This document shows positions 6,808-13,356 of a stretch of 13,548 bases of DNA, piece after piece (the first letter of the stretch is position 1; each line of letters opens with the position of its first letter). The notes under the pieces were generated by a model. It worked only from the letters and a program-made list of their open reading frames with translations, did no database searches and was not told where the DNA came from. The DNA is from Sulfurimonas sp. (lineage in GTDB: Bacteria; Campylobacterota; Campylobacteria; Campylobacterales; Sulfurimonadaceae): the NCBI GenBank assembly GCA_021107375.1, contig JAIOSY010000223.1, forward strand, positions 1-13,548, in the 5' to 3' direction. The position numbers and the translations under genes are program-made.

Positions 6808-8124
6808 CTATCCTTTTGTTATTACTAAAGCTTTTAAAATATCAACAGCAGTTTTTAGCTGAATATCTTTGTTTAGCATCTCTGGCGTGATTATATCTTT
6901 TTTTGCTTTGTCCTCTGCTTTATCTATCTCTTTTTTACCATCAACTTTTTCTAACTCTTCTTCAAGATGTTTTTTAAGATCAGCCTCTTTTATCGCAAAA
7001 TCATTTTTACGAGTTTTTACCTCACCTGGAAAAACTTCTATATCCGGTTTAACACCAACTGCTTGAATCGTTCTACCACTTGGAAGATAATATCTTGCAA
7101 TAGTAAGTTTAATGGCCTCTTCTTTAGTGATTGGAAGAACAACTTGAACACTACCTTTACCAAAAGTATTCTCACCTAAAAGAATTGCTCTTTTATGATC
7201 TTGTAACGCTCCACTAACAATCTCACTCGCACTTGCACTTCCACCATTTATAAGGATAACCATAGGCACTTTAGTTATCGTTGAATTAGCAGAAGCAGAG
7301 TATATTTTATCATCTGCTTTGTTTTTTCCTTTTTGAGAAACTATATTTCCGTAATCAATAAAAAGATCAGTTAAATCAACTGCTTGGTCAAGAAGTCCAC
7401 CTGGGTTATTTCTTAAATCAAGAATAATCCCTTTTGTGGTTGTTTTTTTCTTGTTTATCTCTTTTGTTACATCTTTAGCTACTTTTTGATCAAAATTTGT
7501 GACTCTGATATATAGGGTGTTATCACTTATCGTTTTCGCATATACAGATTGAATAGATATGATACCTCTAATAATATGGATAGAGAGTGGTTTTACTTCA
7601 CCTTTTCTTACTATTGTTAAATCAATCGGAGTACCCACTTTACCTCTCATGATAGCTACCGCTTCATCAATTGTCATCCCAAGTGTTGATTTATCATCTA
7701 TTTTTAAAATAATATCACTAGATTTAAGACCAGCTTTATCAGCAGGAGTACCTTCAATAGGAGCAATAACTGTTAAAGCGCCATCTCTAACTCCAACGGT
7801 AATTCCAAGCCCACCAAATTCACCTTTTGTTTGAACTTTTAGTTTTTTATAGTCTTTTTTAGTAAGATAGTTAGAGTGTGCATCAAGGTTACTAAGCATC
7901 CCCTCCAAGGCTTTGTCCATTAACTCCTCTATTGTTAATTCATCCACATTATATTCTTCAACCATACTAATTACTTTAGTAAATTTTGCTAAAGATTGAA
8001 GTCTTGATAATTCAGATTTATCTTTCTCCTCATCTGTTTGTGCAAAAAGATTTGAAGAGAACAATAAAGTCAAAGCAACAGTAATCGAAGCAAAACCAAG
8101 GGTTATATATTTTTTATTTTTCAT
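6808..8124 (-). CDS. ctpA: S41-family C-terminal processing protease with PDZ domain
   Basis: This is a periplasmic serine protease of the CtpA/Prc family, which cleaves proteins near their C-termini, often envelope proteins and cell-wall hydrolases. The 438 residues show an N-terminal signal segment (about 5-29, ending LFAQ), then a helical SKAF-like region with [13 protein letters not shown] (76-88). A PDZ domain follows (about 100-185; GGLGITVG is the carboxylate-binding loop and [16 protein letters not shown] the conserved tail). The S41 core contains [17 protein letters not shown] (235-251). Catalytic S298 lies in GGSASASEI and K323 in TFGKGSVQ. The 25-residue spacing and the +4 Gln (Q327) match the Prc/CtpA dyad. 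The C-terminus (about 365-430) is Lys/Glu-rich, probably helical. The start is ATG8124 with GGA 7 nt upstream. It is first in its operon, behind a strong promoter. Confidence 0.94.
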   Translation of the reverse strand: MKNKKYITLGFASITVALTLLFSSNLFAQTDEEKDKSELSRLQSLAKFTKVISMVEEYNVDELTIEELMDKALEGMLSNLDAHSNYLTKKDYKKLKVQTKGEFGGLGITVGVRDGALTVIAPIEGTPADKAGLKSSDIILKIDDKSTLGMTIDEAVAIMRGKVGTPIDLTIVRKGEVKPLSIHIIRGIISIQSVYAKTISDNTLYIRVTNFDQKVAKDVTKEINKKKTTTKGIILDLRNNPGGLLDQAVDLTDLFIDYGNIVSQKGKNKADDKIYSASANSTITKVPMVILINGGSASASEIVSGALQDHKRAILLGENTFGKGSVQVVLPITKEEAIKLTIARYYLPSGRTIQAVGVKPDIEVFPGEVKTRKNDFAIKEADLKKHLEEELEKVDGKKEIDKAEDKAKKDIITPEMLNKDIQLKTAVDILKALVITKG

Positions 8125-8155
8125 AATTTATCCATATTTTATATTTTAAAGATAT

Positions 8156-8184
8156 ATTATAGTAAAAAGTTGTTTATATAACAA
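8156..8184 (-). promoter_or_regulatory. Sigma-70 promoter for ctpA-pur-plsC-crcB operon
   Basis: On the minus strand, TTGTTA (8184-8179) is followed after exactly 17 bp by a perfect TATAAT (8161-8156). Transcription would start near 8149, leaving a leader of about 25 nt before the ctpA ATG. The leader holds only the ribosome-binding site, so no riboswitch or attenuator fits. It lies in the 77-bp gap after the GGDEF-regulator gene, which indicates that ctpA and the downstream purine genes can be expressed independently of that gene. Confidence 0.7.
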
Positions 8185-8201
8185 ATAAGTAAGTATTTAA
8201 C

Positions 8202-9110
8202 TTAAGCGATGATTCCAGAAATCATATCCCCACCATCATTATCTATATCTTTCATTAGTTTTTCAACTCTATGCATAAACGGTTCATACTCTTCATTTAA
8301 ATTATATTCACCAACACCTATTGAACAGCTCATTTTAATACTTACAAATTTAGTTTTACGAACAAGGTTTAGTAGCTTTTTAACTAATGAACCAGCTGCT
8401 TCTAGTGATGTGTCTGGCATTAAAATTACAAGTTCAGAACCAAAGATTCTTGCAATTGTATAATTTTCTTTTATATTTTTTTTAAATATCTGTGCAATCT
8501 TTGTTATAACCTTATCACCATTTTTATATCCGTAGAGTGCATTTATCTTTTGAAGATTATCAATTTTTATATATCCTAAGCTAAGTCTGCTTGGATCTGA
8601 TTTTATTTTAGAGGTTTCTTTTTTTATAATGGAGATAAATCTTAATCGATTAGGTAAACCCGTTTGAGTATCAGTTGCAACTATTTGAGCAAGTTTTTCT
8701 TGTTTAATTTGAAGTTCTTTTATATACTTTCTAAGTTCTATATGTGTCTTAACTCTTGCAATAAGTTCAAGTCCGTTAAATGGCTTTGTTATGTAATCAA
8801 CTCCACCAGCTTCAAAGCTATCTGTAATAGTTTTTGTATCACTAAAGGCACTTAGAAAAATTACAGGAATATTTTTTGAAGCATCATCATTTTTAATCCG
8901 TCTGCAAACTTCTATGCCATTTATATCAGGCATATTTATATCAAGTAAAATAAGATCAAAGTTCTCTTCATATATTTTTTGTAAAGCTTCTCTTGGATGG
9001 GTAGAATAGAATAGATTGTAATTTTCTTCTTCTAAAAAGCCTATAATAACTTCAATATTGAAAATTTCATCATCAATAATTAATATTTTAAATTCTGAAT
9101 TATCTATCAT
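8202..9110 (-). CDS. Response regulator with degenerate GGDEF domain
   Basis: The 302-residue protein has an intact receiver domain: acidic pair D13/D14, acceptor D57 in LILLDINMP, S87 and K109 in YITKPF. A helical linker (about 122-145) leads to a GGDEF-fold domain starting at DTQTGLPNRLRF. The diguanylate cyclase active site is altered. The GGDEF motif reads FGSEL (223-227), and the usual D-x-D before the KIN segment reads K182-I-D184, so by alignment to PleD both metal ligands are lost. Residues matching the guanine contacts, N190 and D199, are kept. There is no RxxD inhibitory site. It probably does not make c-di-GMP and more likely binds a nucleotide or acts through protein contact. ATG9110 has AAGGAA 8 nt upstream. 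It stands alone: no histidine kinase is adjacent, and ctpA downstream has its own promoter. Confidence 0.9.
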   Translation of the reverse strand: MIDNSEFKILIIDDEIFNIEVIIGFLEEENYNLFYSTHPREALQKIYEENFDLILLDINMPDINGIEVCRRIKNDDASKNIPVIFLSAFSDTKTITDSFEAGGVDYITKPFNGLELIARVKTHIELRKYIKELQIKQEKLAQIVATDTQTGLPNRLRFISIIKKETSKIKSDPSRLSLGYIKIDNLQKINALYGYKNGDKVITKIAQIFKKNIKENYTIARIFGSELVILMPDTSLEAAGSLVKKLLNLVRKTKFVSIKMSCSIGVGEYNLNEEYEPFMHRVEKLMKDIDNDGGDMISGIIA

Positions 9111-9145
9111 AAAAGTAGTTCCTTAGTAAAAAATAATTTTTTAAT

Positions 9146-9151
9146 AGTATA
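9146..9151 (-). promoter_or_regulatory. Candidate -10 element for the response-regulator gene
   Basis: TATACT on the minus strand (9151-9146) is placed about 36 nt before ATG9110 and 22 nt before the AAGGAA ribosome-binding site. No recognisable -35 is found at the right spacing. The assignment is tentative because the 108-bp divergent gap is almost entirely A and T. Confidence 0.3.
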
Positions 9152-9183
9152 TATAAAATAACCCCAAATTTATATTATTTATA

Positions 9184-9189
9184 TATAAT
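9184..9189 (+). promoter_or_regulatory. Candidate -10 element for the hemerythrin-hisD operon
   Basis: A perfect TATAAT sits at 9184-9189, overlapping a TTATATATAA palindrome (9179-9188) and about 30 nt before ATG9219. The ribosome-binding site TTAAGGG (9204-9210) follows. No -35 match is present 16-18 bp upstream (the sequence there is ACCCCAAATT). Campylobacterota promoters often rely on the -10 alone. Of note, a three-codon ATG-AAA-TGA (9214-9222) overlaps the true start in another frame. Confidence 0.45.
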
Positions 9190-9218
9190 ACAAAAATTAT
9201 TATTTAAGGGCATATGAA

Positions 9219-9662
9219 ATGAGTAATATTAAAGAATATTTAAGCACAGAACATACTAAGTGTGATGATTTGTTTGTAAAAATGGAAGAAACAGCAAATA
9301 TATCTTTAGAAGAAACAGAAGTATTATGTAAAGAGTTTATAGAAGCTACGGAACATCATTTTCAAATAGAGGAAAGAGTTGTATTTCCTAAGTTTGAAGA
9401 AAAGACTGGAATGGTAGAGGGTCCAACTCAAATGATGAAACATGAACATACTCAAATGAGAGCTTTAATGAAAAATATGTTAGGTTCATTAGAGTCTGGC
9501 AATAAAGATAAGTTTTTTGGGTATAGTGAAACTCTTATGATTTTATTACAACAACACAATATGAAAGAGGAACAGATGCTTTATCCGATGATGCAACAAC
9601 ATTTAAATGCAGAATCTGATGATATTGTTGATATGATGACCTCTATGAAAACAGAGCATTAG
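9219..9662 (+). CDS. Hemerythrin HHE cation-binding domain protein
   Basis: This is a soluble 147-residue four-helix protein expected to carry a non-haem di-iron site able to bind O2, NO or iron. Candidate ligands fall in the expected order: H12 (STEHTK), H47 and E51 (HHFQIEERVVFP, an H-x3-E pair), H75 or H77 (KHEHTQMR), H113 and E117 (QQHNMKEEQMLYP, a second H-x3-E). The duplicated H-x3-E-...-P pattern in helices 2 and 4 is the family hallmark. The single domain makes up the whole protein, with a Met-rich C-terminal part. The ribosome-binding site is AAGGG 8 nt before ATG9219. It is first in the operon; the stop lies within the next gene's AGGAG ribosome-binding site. Whether it scavenges O2, senses NO or repairs Fe-S clusters (the YtfE role) cannot be told from sequence. 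Confidence 0.88.
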   Translation: MSNIKEYLSTEHTKCDDLFVKMEETANISLEETEVLCKEFIEATEHHFQIEERVVFPKFEEKTGMVEGPTQMMKHEHTQMRALMKNMLGSLESGNKDKFFGYSETLMILLQQHNMKEEQMLYPMMQQHLNAESDDIVDMMTSMKTEH

Positions 9663-9671
9663 GAGTTTTTT

Positions 9672-10955
9672 ATGAAACTAGATGGACTTTCAGTAGATCA
9701 AGCACCACCAATATCTGCCCCAGTTAGATTTTTTATTGCAGCACCTATTTTTGGACTTATCGCAGGTATTTTAATTTATTTTAGTGATAGTGCAAGTTTA
9801 ATGAGTAGATATTCTATGGAGTCTATTGTTATTACTCATGTAATTACAATAGGTTTTTTAGGTTTTATTATGCTTGGTGCTTTAACTCAAATGTTACCAG
9901 TTTTAGTAGGTGCAAGGATGCCAAATGTTTCCTTTGTATCTAAATACTCTTTTTATCTTCTTTTACTTGGTATTATCTCAATGATTATCGGGTTATATAA
10001 AGATAATGATTTTTTTATCTTTTTATCTTCATTTGGTTTAGGCAGTGGTTTTCTTATGATGCTAGGCTCTATGGCTATCGCTTTAAAAAGTGTTAATAAC
10101 TTTACTGCAACGGTAAAAGCAATTAGCACCAGTATAGTCTTTGCTACAATTATTGTTTTTATGGGAGTATTTTTACTTCTCGGCTATACTGGTGAAAATA
10201 TATCTGAGTATCAGCTTATAGTTGCAAATATTCATAGTGTTTGGGCTGTTTTTGGATTTGCTGGAATTTTGATTATCGGTGTAGCTTTTCAGGTTTTACC
10301 AATGTTTTATGTAGCACCAAAATTTAAAAGTTTTTGTAAAAAAAGAGTTGTTTGGCTTATCTCTACTGGGCTATTTTTATGGTTTTTTCTTTCTATTTTT
10401 AAAGAAGATTATACTCTTTTTGCTAAATCTTGGATAGCAATGTTCTTTTGGGCATTTTCTACAACTGTTTGGATTAAACTCTCTAAGCGTCGCCGTCCAA
10501 TAAGTGATGTAACTGTTTGGTATTGGAGAAGTGCTAGTGTGTTTTTAACATTAGGATCTTTCCTTTGGATATTTGATGAATATTTTAAACATGAATATAT
10601 CGTAATGGTTGCTATTTTAATAGGTGGTGGTTTTATAATCTCGATAATGATTGGAATGATATATAAAATAATCCCTTTTCTTGTTTGGTTCCATCTAAAT
10701 GGTTTAGGATATATGAGTATTCCAACTATAAATGAGATGGTAAATAAAAACTTAGCAAAAATTCAATTTGTCTTATTTTTAGCAGCTATTATTGGTTTTA
10801 TTTTCTCTTTTTATATGCCATATTTGTTAAAAGTATCAGCAGTTAGTTTTTGTGTAAGTATGATTATTTTAGAGATTAATATTCTTGCACCTATACTTAT
10901 TTATAAAAAAACTTTGAAGTCTAAACCAGATTTTGATATGAGTACATATGAATAA
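9672..10955 (+). CDS. 12-TM membrane protein, NnrS / heme-copper oxidase subunit I-like
   Basis: This 427-residue integral membrane protein has about twelve hydrophobic segments (roughly 19-37, 51-77, 91-108, 112-138, 150-171, 181-213, 226-243, 249-270, 283-301, 308-340, 363-381, 385-411). Helix 2 carries H56 and ends TQMLPVLVG; helix 6 carries H188 and ends FQVLPMFYV; helix 10 ends YKIIPFLVWFH, with H341 following and H307 just before it. This three-fold repeat, with His in helices 2, 6 and near 10, is the plan of heme-copper oxidase subunit I and the NnrS family. Oxidase-specific CuB and Tyr motifs are not evident, so an oxidase role is unlikely. Together with the hemerythrin gene 9 nt upstream it may handle NO, O2, haem or copper. 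AGGAG lies 6 nt before ATG9672; its end overlaps aroK by 8 nt. The family assignment is by pattern only. Confidence 0.65.
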   Translation: MKLDGLSVDQAPPISAPVRFFIAAPIFGLIAGILIYFSDSASLMSRYSMESIVITHVITIGFLGFIMLGALTQMLPVLVGARMPNVSFVSKYSFYLLLLGIISMIIGLYKDNDFFIFLSSFGLGSGFLMMLGSMAIALKSVNNFTATVKAISTSIVFATIIVFMGVFLLLGYTGENISEYQLIVANIHSVWAVFGFAGILIIGVAFQVLPMFYVAPKFKSFCKKRVVWLISTGLFLWFFLSIFKEDYTLFAKSWIAMFFWAFSTTVWIKLSKRRRPISDVTVWYWRSASVFLTLGSFLWIFDEYFKHEYIVMVAILIGGGFIISIMIGMIYKIIPFLVWFHLNGLGYMSIPTINEMVNKNLAKIQFVLFLAAIIGFIFSFYMPYLLKVSAVSFCVSMIILEINILAPILIYKKTLKSKPDFDMSTYE

Positions 10956-11463
10956 TATTATTTTAATTGGGTTTATGGGTGTTGGAAAGGGTAGTGTAGC
11001 TAGAGAAGTTATTAAAAATTCAAACTACATAGCTATTGATACTGATGATTTAATAGAGAGTATGGAAAATAAAAAAATCAAGAAGATTTTTGAAGATGAG
11101 GGTGAGGTATATTTTAGAAAACTTGAAAAAGATGTTTCACTTTGGCTTGAAAAAAGTGTTAAAAATACTTTAATATCAACAGGTGGTGGTTTTTATAAAG
11201 TAAAAAATCTAAAAGAAATAGGTACAATAGTTCTTTTAGATTCACCATTTGACTCCATTATAAAGCGAATAAAAGAGCATCCAAATGCTACAAAGAAACT
11301 AAAAAAACGACCACTTTTAAGTGATTTGAAAAAAGCAAAAGAACTTTATAAACAACGACGACCAGAGTATTTAGAATTAGCTGATATAGTTGTAAATGTA
11401 GATGGTAAAAGTGCATTAGAATGTACAAAAGAGATTTTAAAAAAGGTAAAAAAACATGTTTAA
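10948..11463 (+). CDS. aroK: Shikimate kinase
   Basis: The enzyme phosphorylates the 3-hydroxyl of shikimate with ATP in the chorismate (aromatic amino acid) pathway; it is cytosolic. The 171 residues have the standard length. The P-loop is GFMGVGKGS (8-16). DTDDLIE (31-37) provides the shikimate-binding Asp, and YFRKLEKDV contains R57 and E60. STGGGF (77-82) is the glycine triplet, RPLLSD (121-126) the lid, and QRRPEYLELADIVV (136-149) the adenine-side Arg region. One oddity is that the residue after the P-loop Lys is Gly, giving K-G-S instead of K-S-T, like the G-K-G-T loop of adenylate kinases. The ATG lies in the last 8 nt of the membrane-protein gene, and its 3' end overlaps the thioredoxin-like gene by 8 nt. 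All other motifs are intact, so it should be active. Confidence 0.93.
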   Translation: MNNIILIGFMGVGKGSVAREVIKNSNYIAIDTDDLIESMENKKIKKIFEDEGEVYFRKLEKDVSLWLEKSVKNTLISTGGGFYKVKNLKEIGTIVLLDSPFDSIIKRIKEHPNATKKLKKRPLLSDLKKAKELYKQRRPEYLELADIVVNVDGKSALECTKEILKKVKKHV

Positions 11464-11896
11464 AAATATTATATTAATGATGATACTTATTGTTTCATCA
11501 TCAGTGGCTACAGAGATAAATTGGGCAAAAGATTACAATGATGGAATAACAAAAGCTAAAAAGGCAGATAAACCATTGCTTTTCATAATGTCAAATAAAA
11601 ATTGTCCACCATGTACGAAATTGGCTAAAAAGACATTAGGTGATAGTAGAGTTATAAAAGCATTAAATAAAGATTTTATCTCTGTTATAGCTTATGTGAG
11701 TTTTACTGATTCATCTGTAAATGACTTTGTTCCTAAAGAGTTAAATACTGGTGTTACTCCAACTTTGTGGTTTTTGGTCCCAAATCATGACATAATTTAT
11801 TCTCCTATAAAAGGGCCACCAACTGCTGATATGATGTTAAGTATGCTTGAGCAAGTAAAAGCAGAGGAGAAAAAAGTAAAAGGAGATAAAAAATGA
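11456..11896 (+). CDS. Periplasmic thioredoxin-like protein (CPPC motif)
   Basis: This 146-residue protein has a hydrophobic signal-like start (MFKNIILMMILIVSSSVA, about 1-18). A thioredoxin fold of the Thioredoxin_7/SoxW-like kind follows: INWAKDYNDGITKAKKADKP (21-40) is the common lead-in, KPLLFIMSNKNCPPCTKL holds the redox pair C50/C53, and TGVTPTLWFL has the cis-Pro P102. The C-terminus is Lys/Glu-rich. It is expected to reduce, or isomerise, disulfides of periplasmic proteins or help cytochrome c assembly, though no partner is named by the context. No third cysteine and no lipobox are seen. It starts inside the end of aroK (8-nt overlap), and its stop TGA shares four bases (ATGA) with the hisD start. 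It is thus firmly in the operon although unrelated to the biosynthetic steps around it. Confidence 0.85.
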   Translation: MFKNIILMMILIVSSSVATEINWAKDYNDGITKAKKADKPLLFIMSNKNCPPCTKLAKKTLGDSRVIKALNKDFISVIAYVSFTDSSVNDFVPKELNTGVTPTLWFLVPNHDIIYSPIKGPPTADMMLSMLEQVKAEEKKVKGDKK

Positions 11897-13182
11897 TTTT
11901 TGTAAATACTCAAGATACTAATTTTAAGTCTAATTTTGAAGAACTGCTAGGTCGTGGTAAAATGGATATAGATAATGTTAGTTCTATTGTTGGAAATTTA
12001 ATAAATGAGATAAAAGTAGATAAAAATAAGGCTTTAAAAGAGCATATTTCAAAGTTTGATAACTGGACTCCACATGCCGATAGTGATTTGAAAATTTCAA
12101 CTGAGTCGATGAGTAAAGCCTATGATAATCTTGATGAAAAACTAAAATCAGCTCTTCATACAGCATACAATAGAATTAAAGTGTATCATGAAAAACAAAA
12201 ACCAAAATCTTGGTTTGATGATGAATCAAATGGAACTATTTTAGGTCAAAAAGTAACTCCAGTTGATAGTGCAGGTCTTTATATCCCAGGAGGAAAAGCT
12301 GCGTATCCATCTTCACTTTTGATGAATGTTATTCCAGCTCAAGTTGCAGGTGTAGAAAACATCGTAGTATGTACACCTGCTCCTGAAAATCAAGTAAATG
12401 AACTTCTTTTAGCTGCTTGTCATCTTTGTGGTGTTAAGCATGTTTATAAGGTTGGTGGTGCATCTGCCATCGCTGCTATGGCTTATGGAACTGAGAGTAT
12501 CCCTAAAGTTGATGTTATAACAGGACCAGGAAATATTTTTGTAGCAACTGCAAAAAAAATGGTTTTTGGTGATGTAAATATAGATATGATAGCTGGACCA
12601 AGTGAGATAGGTGTTCTTGCTGATGATAGTGCAAATGCAAACCATTTAGCGATAGATTTACTTTCTCAAGCTGAACATGATGAGATGGCAAGTTCTATTT
12701 TAATTACTCCATCACAAAAACTTGCAGATGAAGTGAAAATAGAGATAGAAAACTGGTTAGTTAAACTTCCTCGTCAAGAGATAGCTAGAAAGTCTATCGA
12801 GGAGCGTGGAGCGATAATTGTAACTGAAACTATGGAAGAAGCGATAGATTTAATGAATGAGATAGCACCAGAACATTTAGAGGTTGCAACTAATTCTCCA
12901 TTTGAATTATTGCCACTTATAAAACATGCAGGAGCAATTTTCTTAGGTCATTACACTCCTGAAGCAATAGGTGATTATGTAGCAGGACCAAATCATACTC
13001 TTCCAACAGGTGGGACAGCAAAGTTTTATTCTCCACTTGGAGTTGAAAATTTTATGAAGAAAACTTCTATAATTTCATTTAGTAAAAAAGCTATAAATGA
13101 AATTGGTGAAGAGTGTGCTTTAATCGCAAAAACAGAAGGTTTAACTGCTCATGAACAATCTGTAAGAGTTAGACTTAGCTAA
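11893..13182 (+). CDS. hisD: Histidinol dehydrogenase
   Basis: The enzyme oxidises L-histidinol to L-histidine in two NAD-dependent steps, the end of histidine synthesis; it is a cytosolic zinc homodimer. The 429 residues are full length. Conserved blocks are GLYIPGGKAAYPSSLLMN (128-145), VGGASAIAAMAYGTESIP (187-204) and VITGPGNIFVATAKK (208-222). The block DMIAGPSEIGVLAD (231-244) follows. Zinc ligands, in E. coli HisD order, correspond to Q259, H262 (LLSQAEHDE), D361 (GDYVAGPNHTLP) and H420 (LTAHEQSVR). The general bases are E327/H328 in APEHLEV. All are present. ATG11893 has AGGAG 7 nt upstream and overlaps the preceding stop as ATGA. It is the last gene of the plus-strand operon; other his genes are not in the window. 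Confidence 0.97.
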   Translation: MIFVNTQDTNFKSNFEELLGRGKMDIDNVSSIVGNLINEIKVDKNKALKEHISKFDNWTPHADSDLKISTESMSKAYDNLDEKLKSALHTAYNRIKVYHEKQKPKSWFDDESNGTILGQKVTPVDSAGLYIPGGKAAYPSSLLMNVIPAQVAGVENIVVCTPAPENQVNELLLAACHLCGVKHVYKVGGASAIAAMAYGTESIPKVDVITGPGNIFVATAKKMVFGDVNIDMIAGPSEIGVLADDSANANHLAIDLLSQAEHDEMASSILITPSQKLADEVKIEIENWLVKLPRQEIARKSIEERGAIIVTETMEEAIDLMNEIAPEHLEVATNSPFELLPLIKHAGAIFLGHYTPEAIGDYVAGPNHTLPTGGTAKFYSPLGVENFMKKTSIISFSKKAINEIGEECALIAKTEGLTAHEQSVRVRLS

Positions 13183-13196
13183 ACCACTATTTCAAT

Positions 13197-13246
13197 AACT
13201 ACCAATAATACAGAGACTTTTACACTCTTTTGTTATTCTGGTAGTT
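13197..13246. repeat. Inverted repeat downstream of hisD
   Basis: AACTACCA (13197-13204) pairs perfectly with TGGTAGTT (13239-13246) around a 34-nt loop that can pair further (AGAG 13212-13215 with CTCT 13225-13228; AATAA near 13205-13208 with TTATT 13232-13236, with slippage). A second half-match, ATAACT (13195-13200) with AGTTAT (13250-13255), offers an alternative fold. It lies 15 nt after the hisD stop, between convergent genes, so a terminator or mRNA 3'-end structure is likely. No clear T-run follows on either strand. Confidence 0.5.
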
Positions 13247-13333
13247 CTGAGTTATATATTAAAACCATCATTTATTCAAAACTCTAAAATTTCTGTAAAT
13301 ATTAAATAACTATCTAAGATAAGTCAGGATTTA

Positions 13334-13356
13334 AAAATAGATGTTGATTCTATTTT
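13334..13356 (-). terminator. Weak intrinsic terminator of the HTH regulator gene
   Basis: AAAATAGA (13334-13341) and TCTATTTT (13349-13356) form an 8-bp stem with a 7-nt loop. Read on the minus strand, the left arm contains the TAG stop of the HTH gene, and the right arm runs into TATTTTTAAA. This suits a Rho-independent terminator but has only one G-C pair, so its strength is doubtful. The 13247-13333 stretch between the two hairpins shows nothing else convincing. Confidence 0.4.

Noticed and set aside
6869..7834. Several plus-strand open frames across the ctpA gene (6869-7066, 6967-7179, 7559-7834)
   Set aside because: They are antisense to conserved protease and PDZ motifs and encode low-complexity products unlike known proteins.
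8125..8155. Purine or other riboswitch ahead of the ctpA-pur operon
   Set aside because: The predicted leader is only about 25 nt and contains just the ribosome-binding site, which is too short for an aptamer.
8209..8855. Plus-strand open frames within the GGDEF-regulator gene (8209-8463, 8664-8855)
   Set aside because: They are shadows of the receiver/GGDEF coding frame, with no initiation signals.
8202..9110. FGSEL in the GGDEF domain as a sequencing or frameshift artefact
   Set aside because: The frame is continuous, flanking residues align normally, and a second independent active-site change (K182) supports real divergence.
9111..9218. FNR/CRP-type or sigma-54 site in the divergent gap before the hemerythrin gene
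   Set aside because: I looked for TTGAT-N4-ATCAA-like and GG-N10-GC patterns and found none; only AT-rich palindromes are present.
11984..12645. Minus-strand open frames within hisD (11984-12166, 12409-12645)
   Set aside because: hisD is intact with all active-site residues; the opposite frames look random.
13311..13321. TATCT-A-AGATA palindrome as an operator for the HTH regulator
   Set aside because: It is downstream of that gene's 3' end and short enough to arise by chance in AT-rich DNA.
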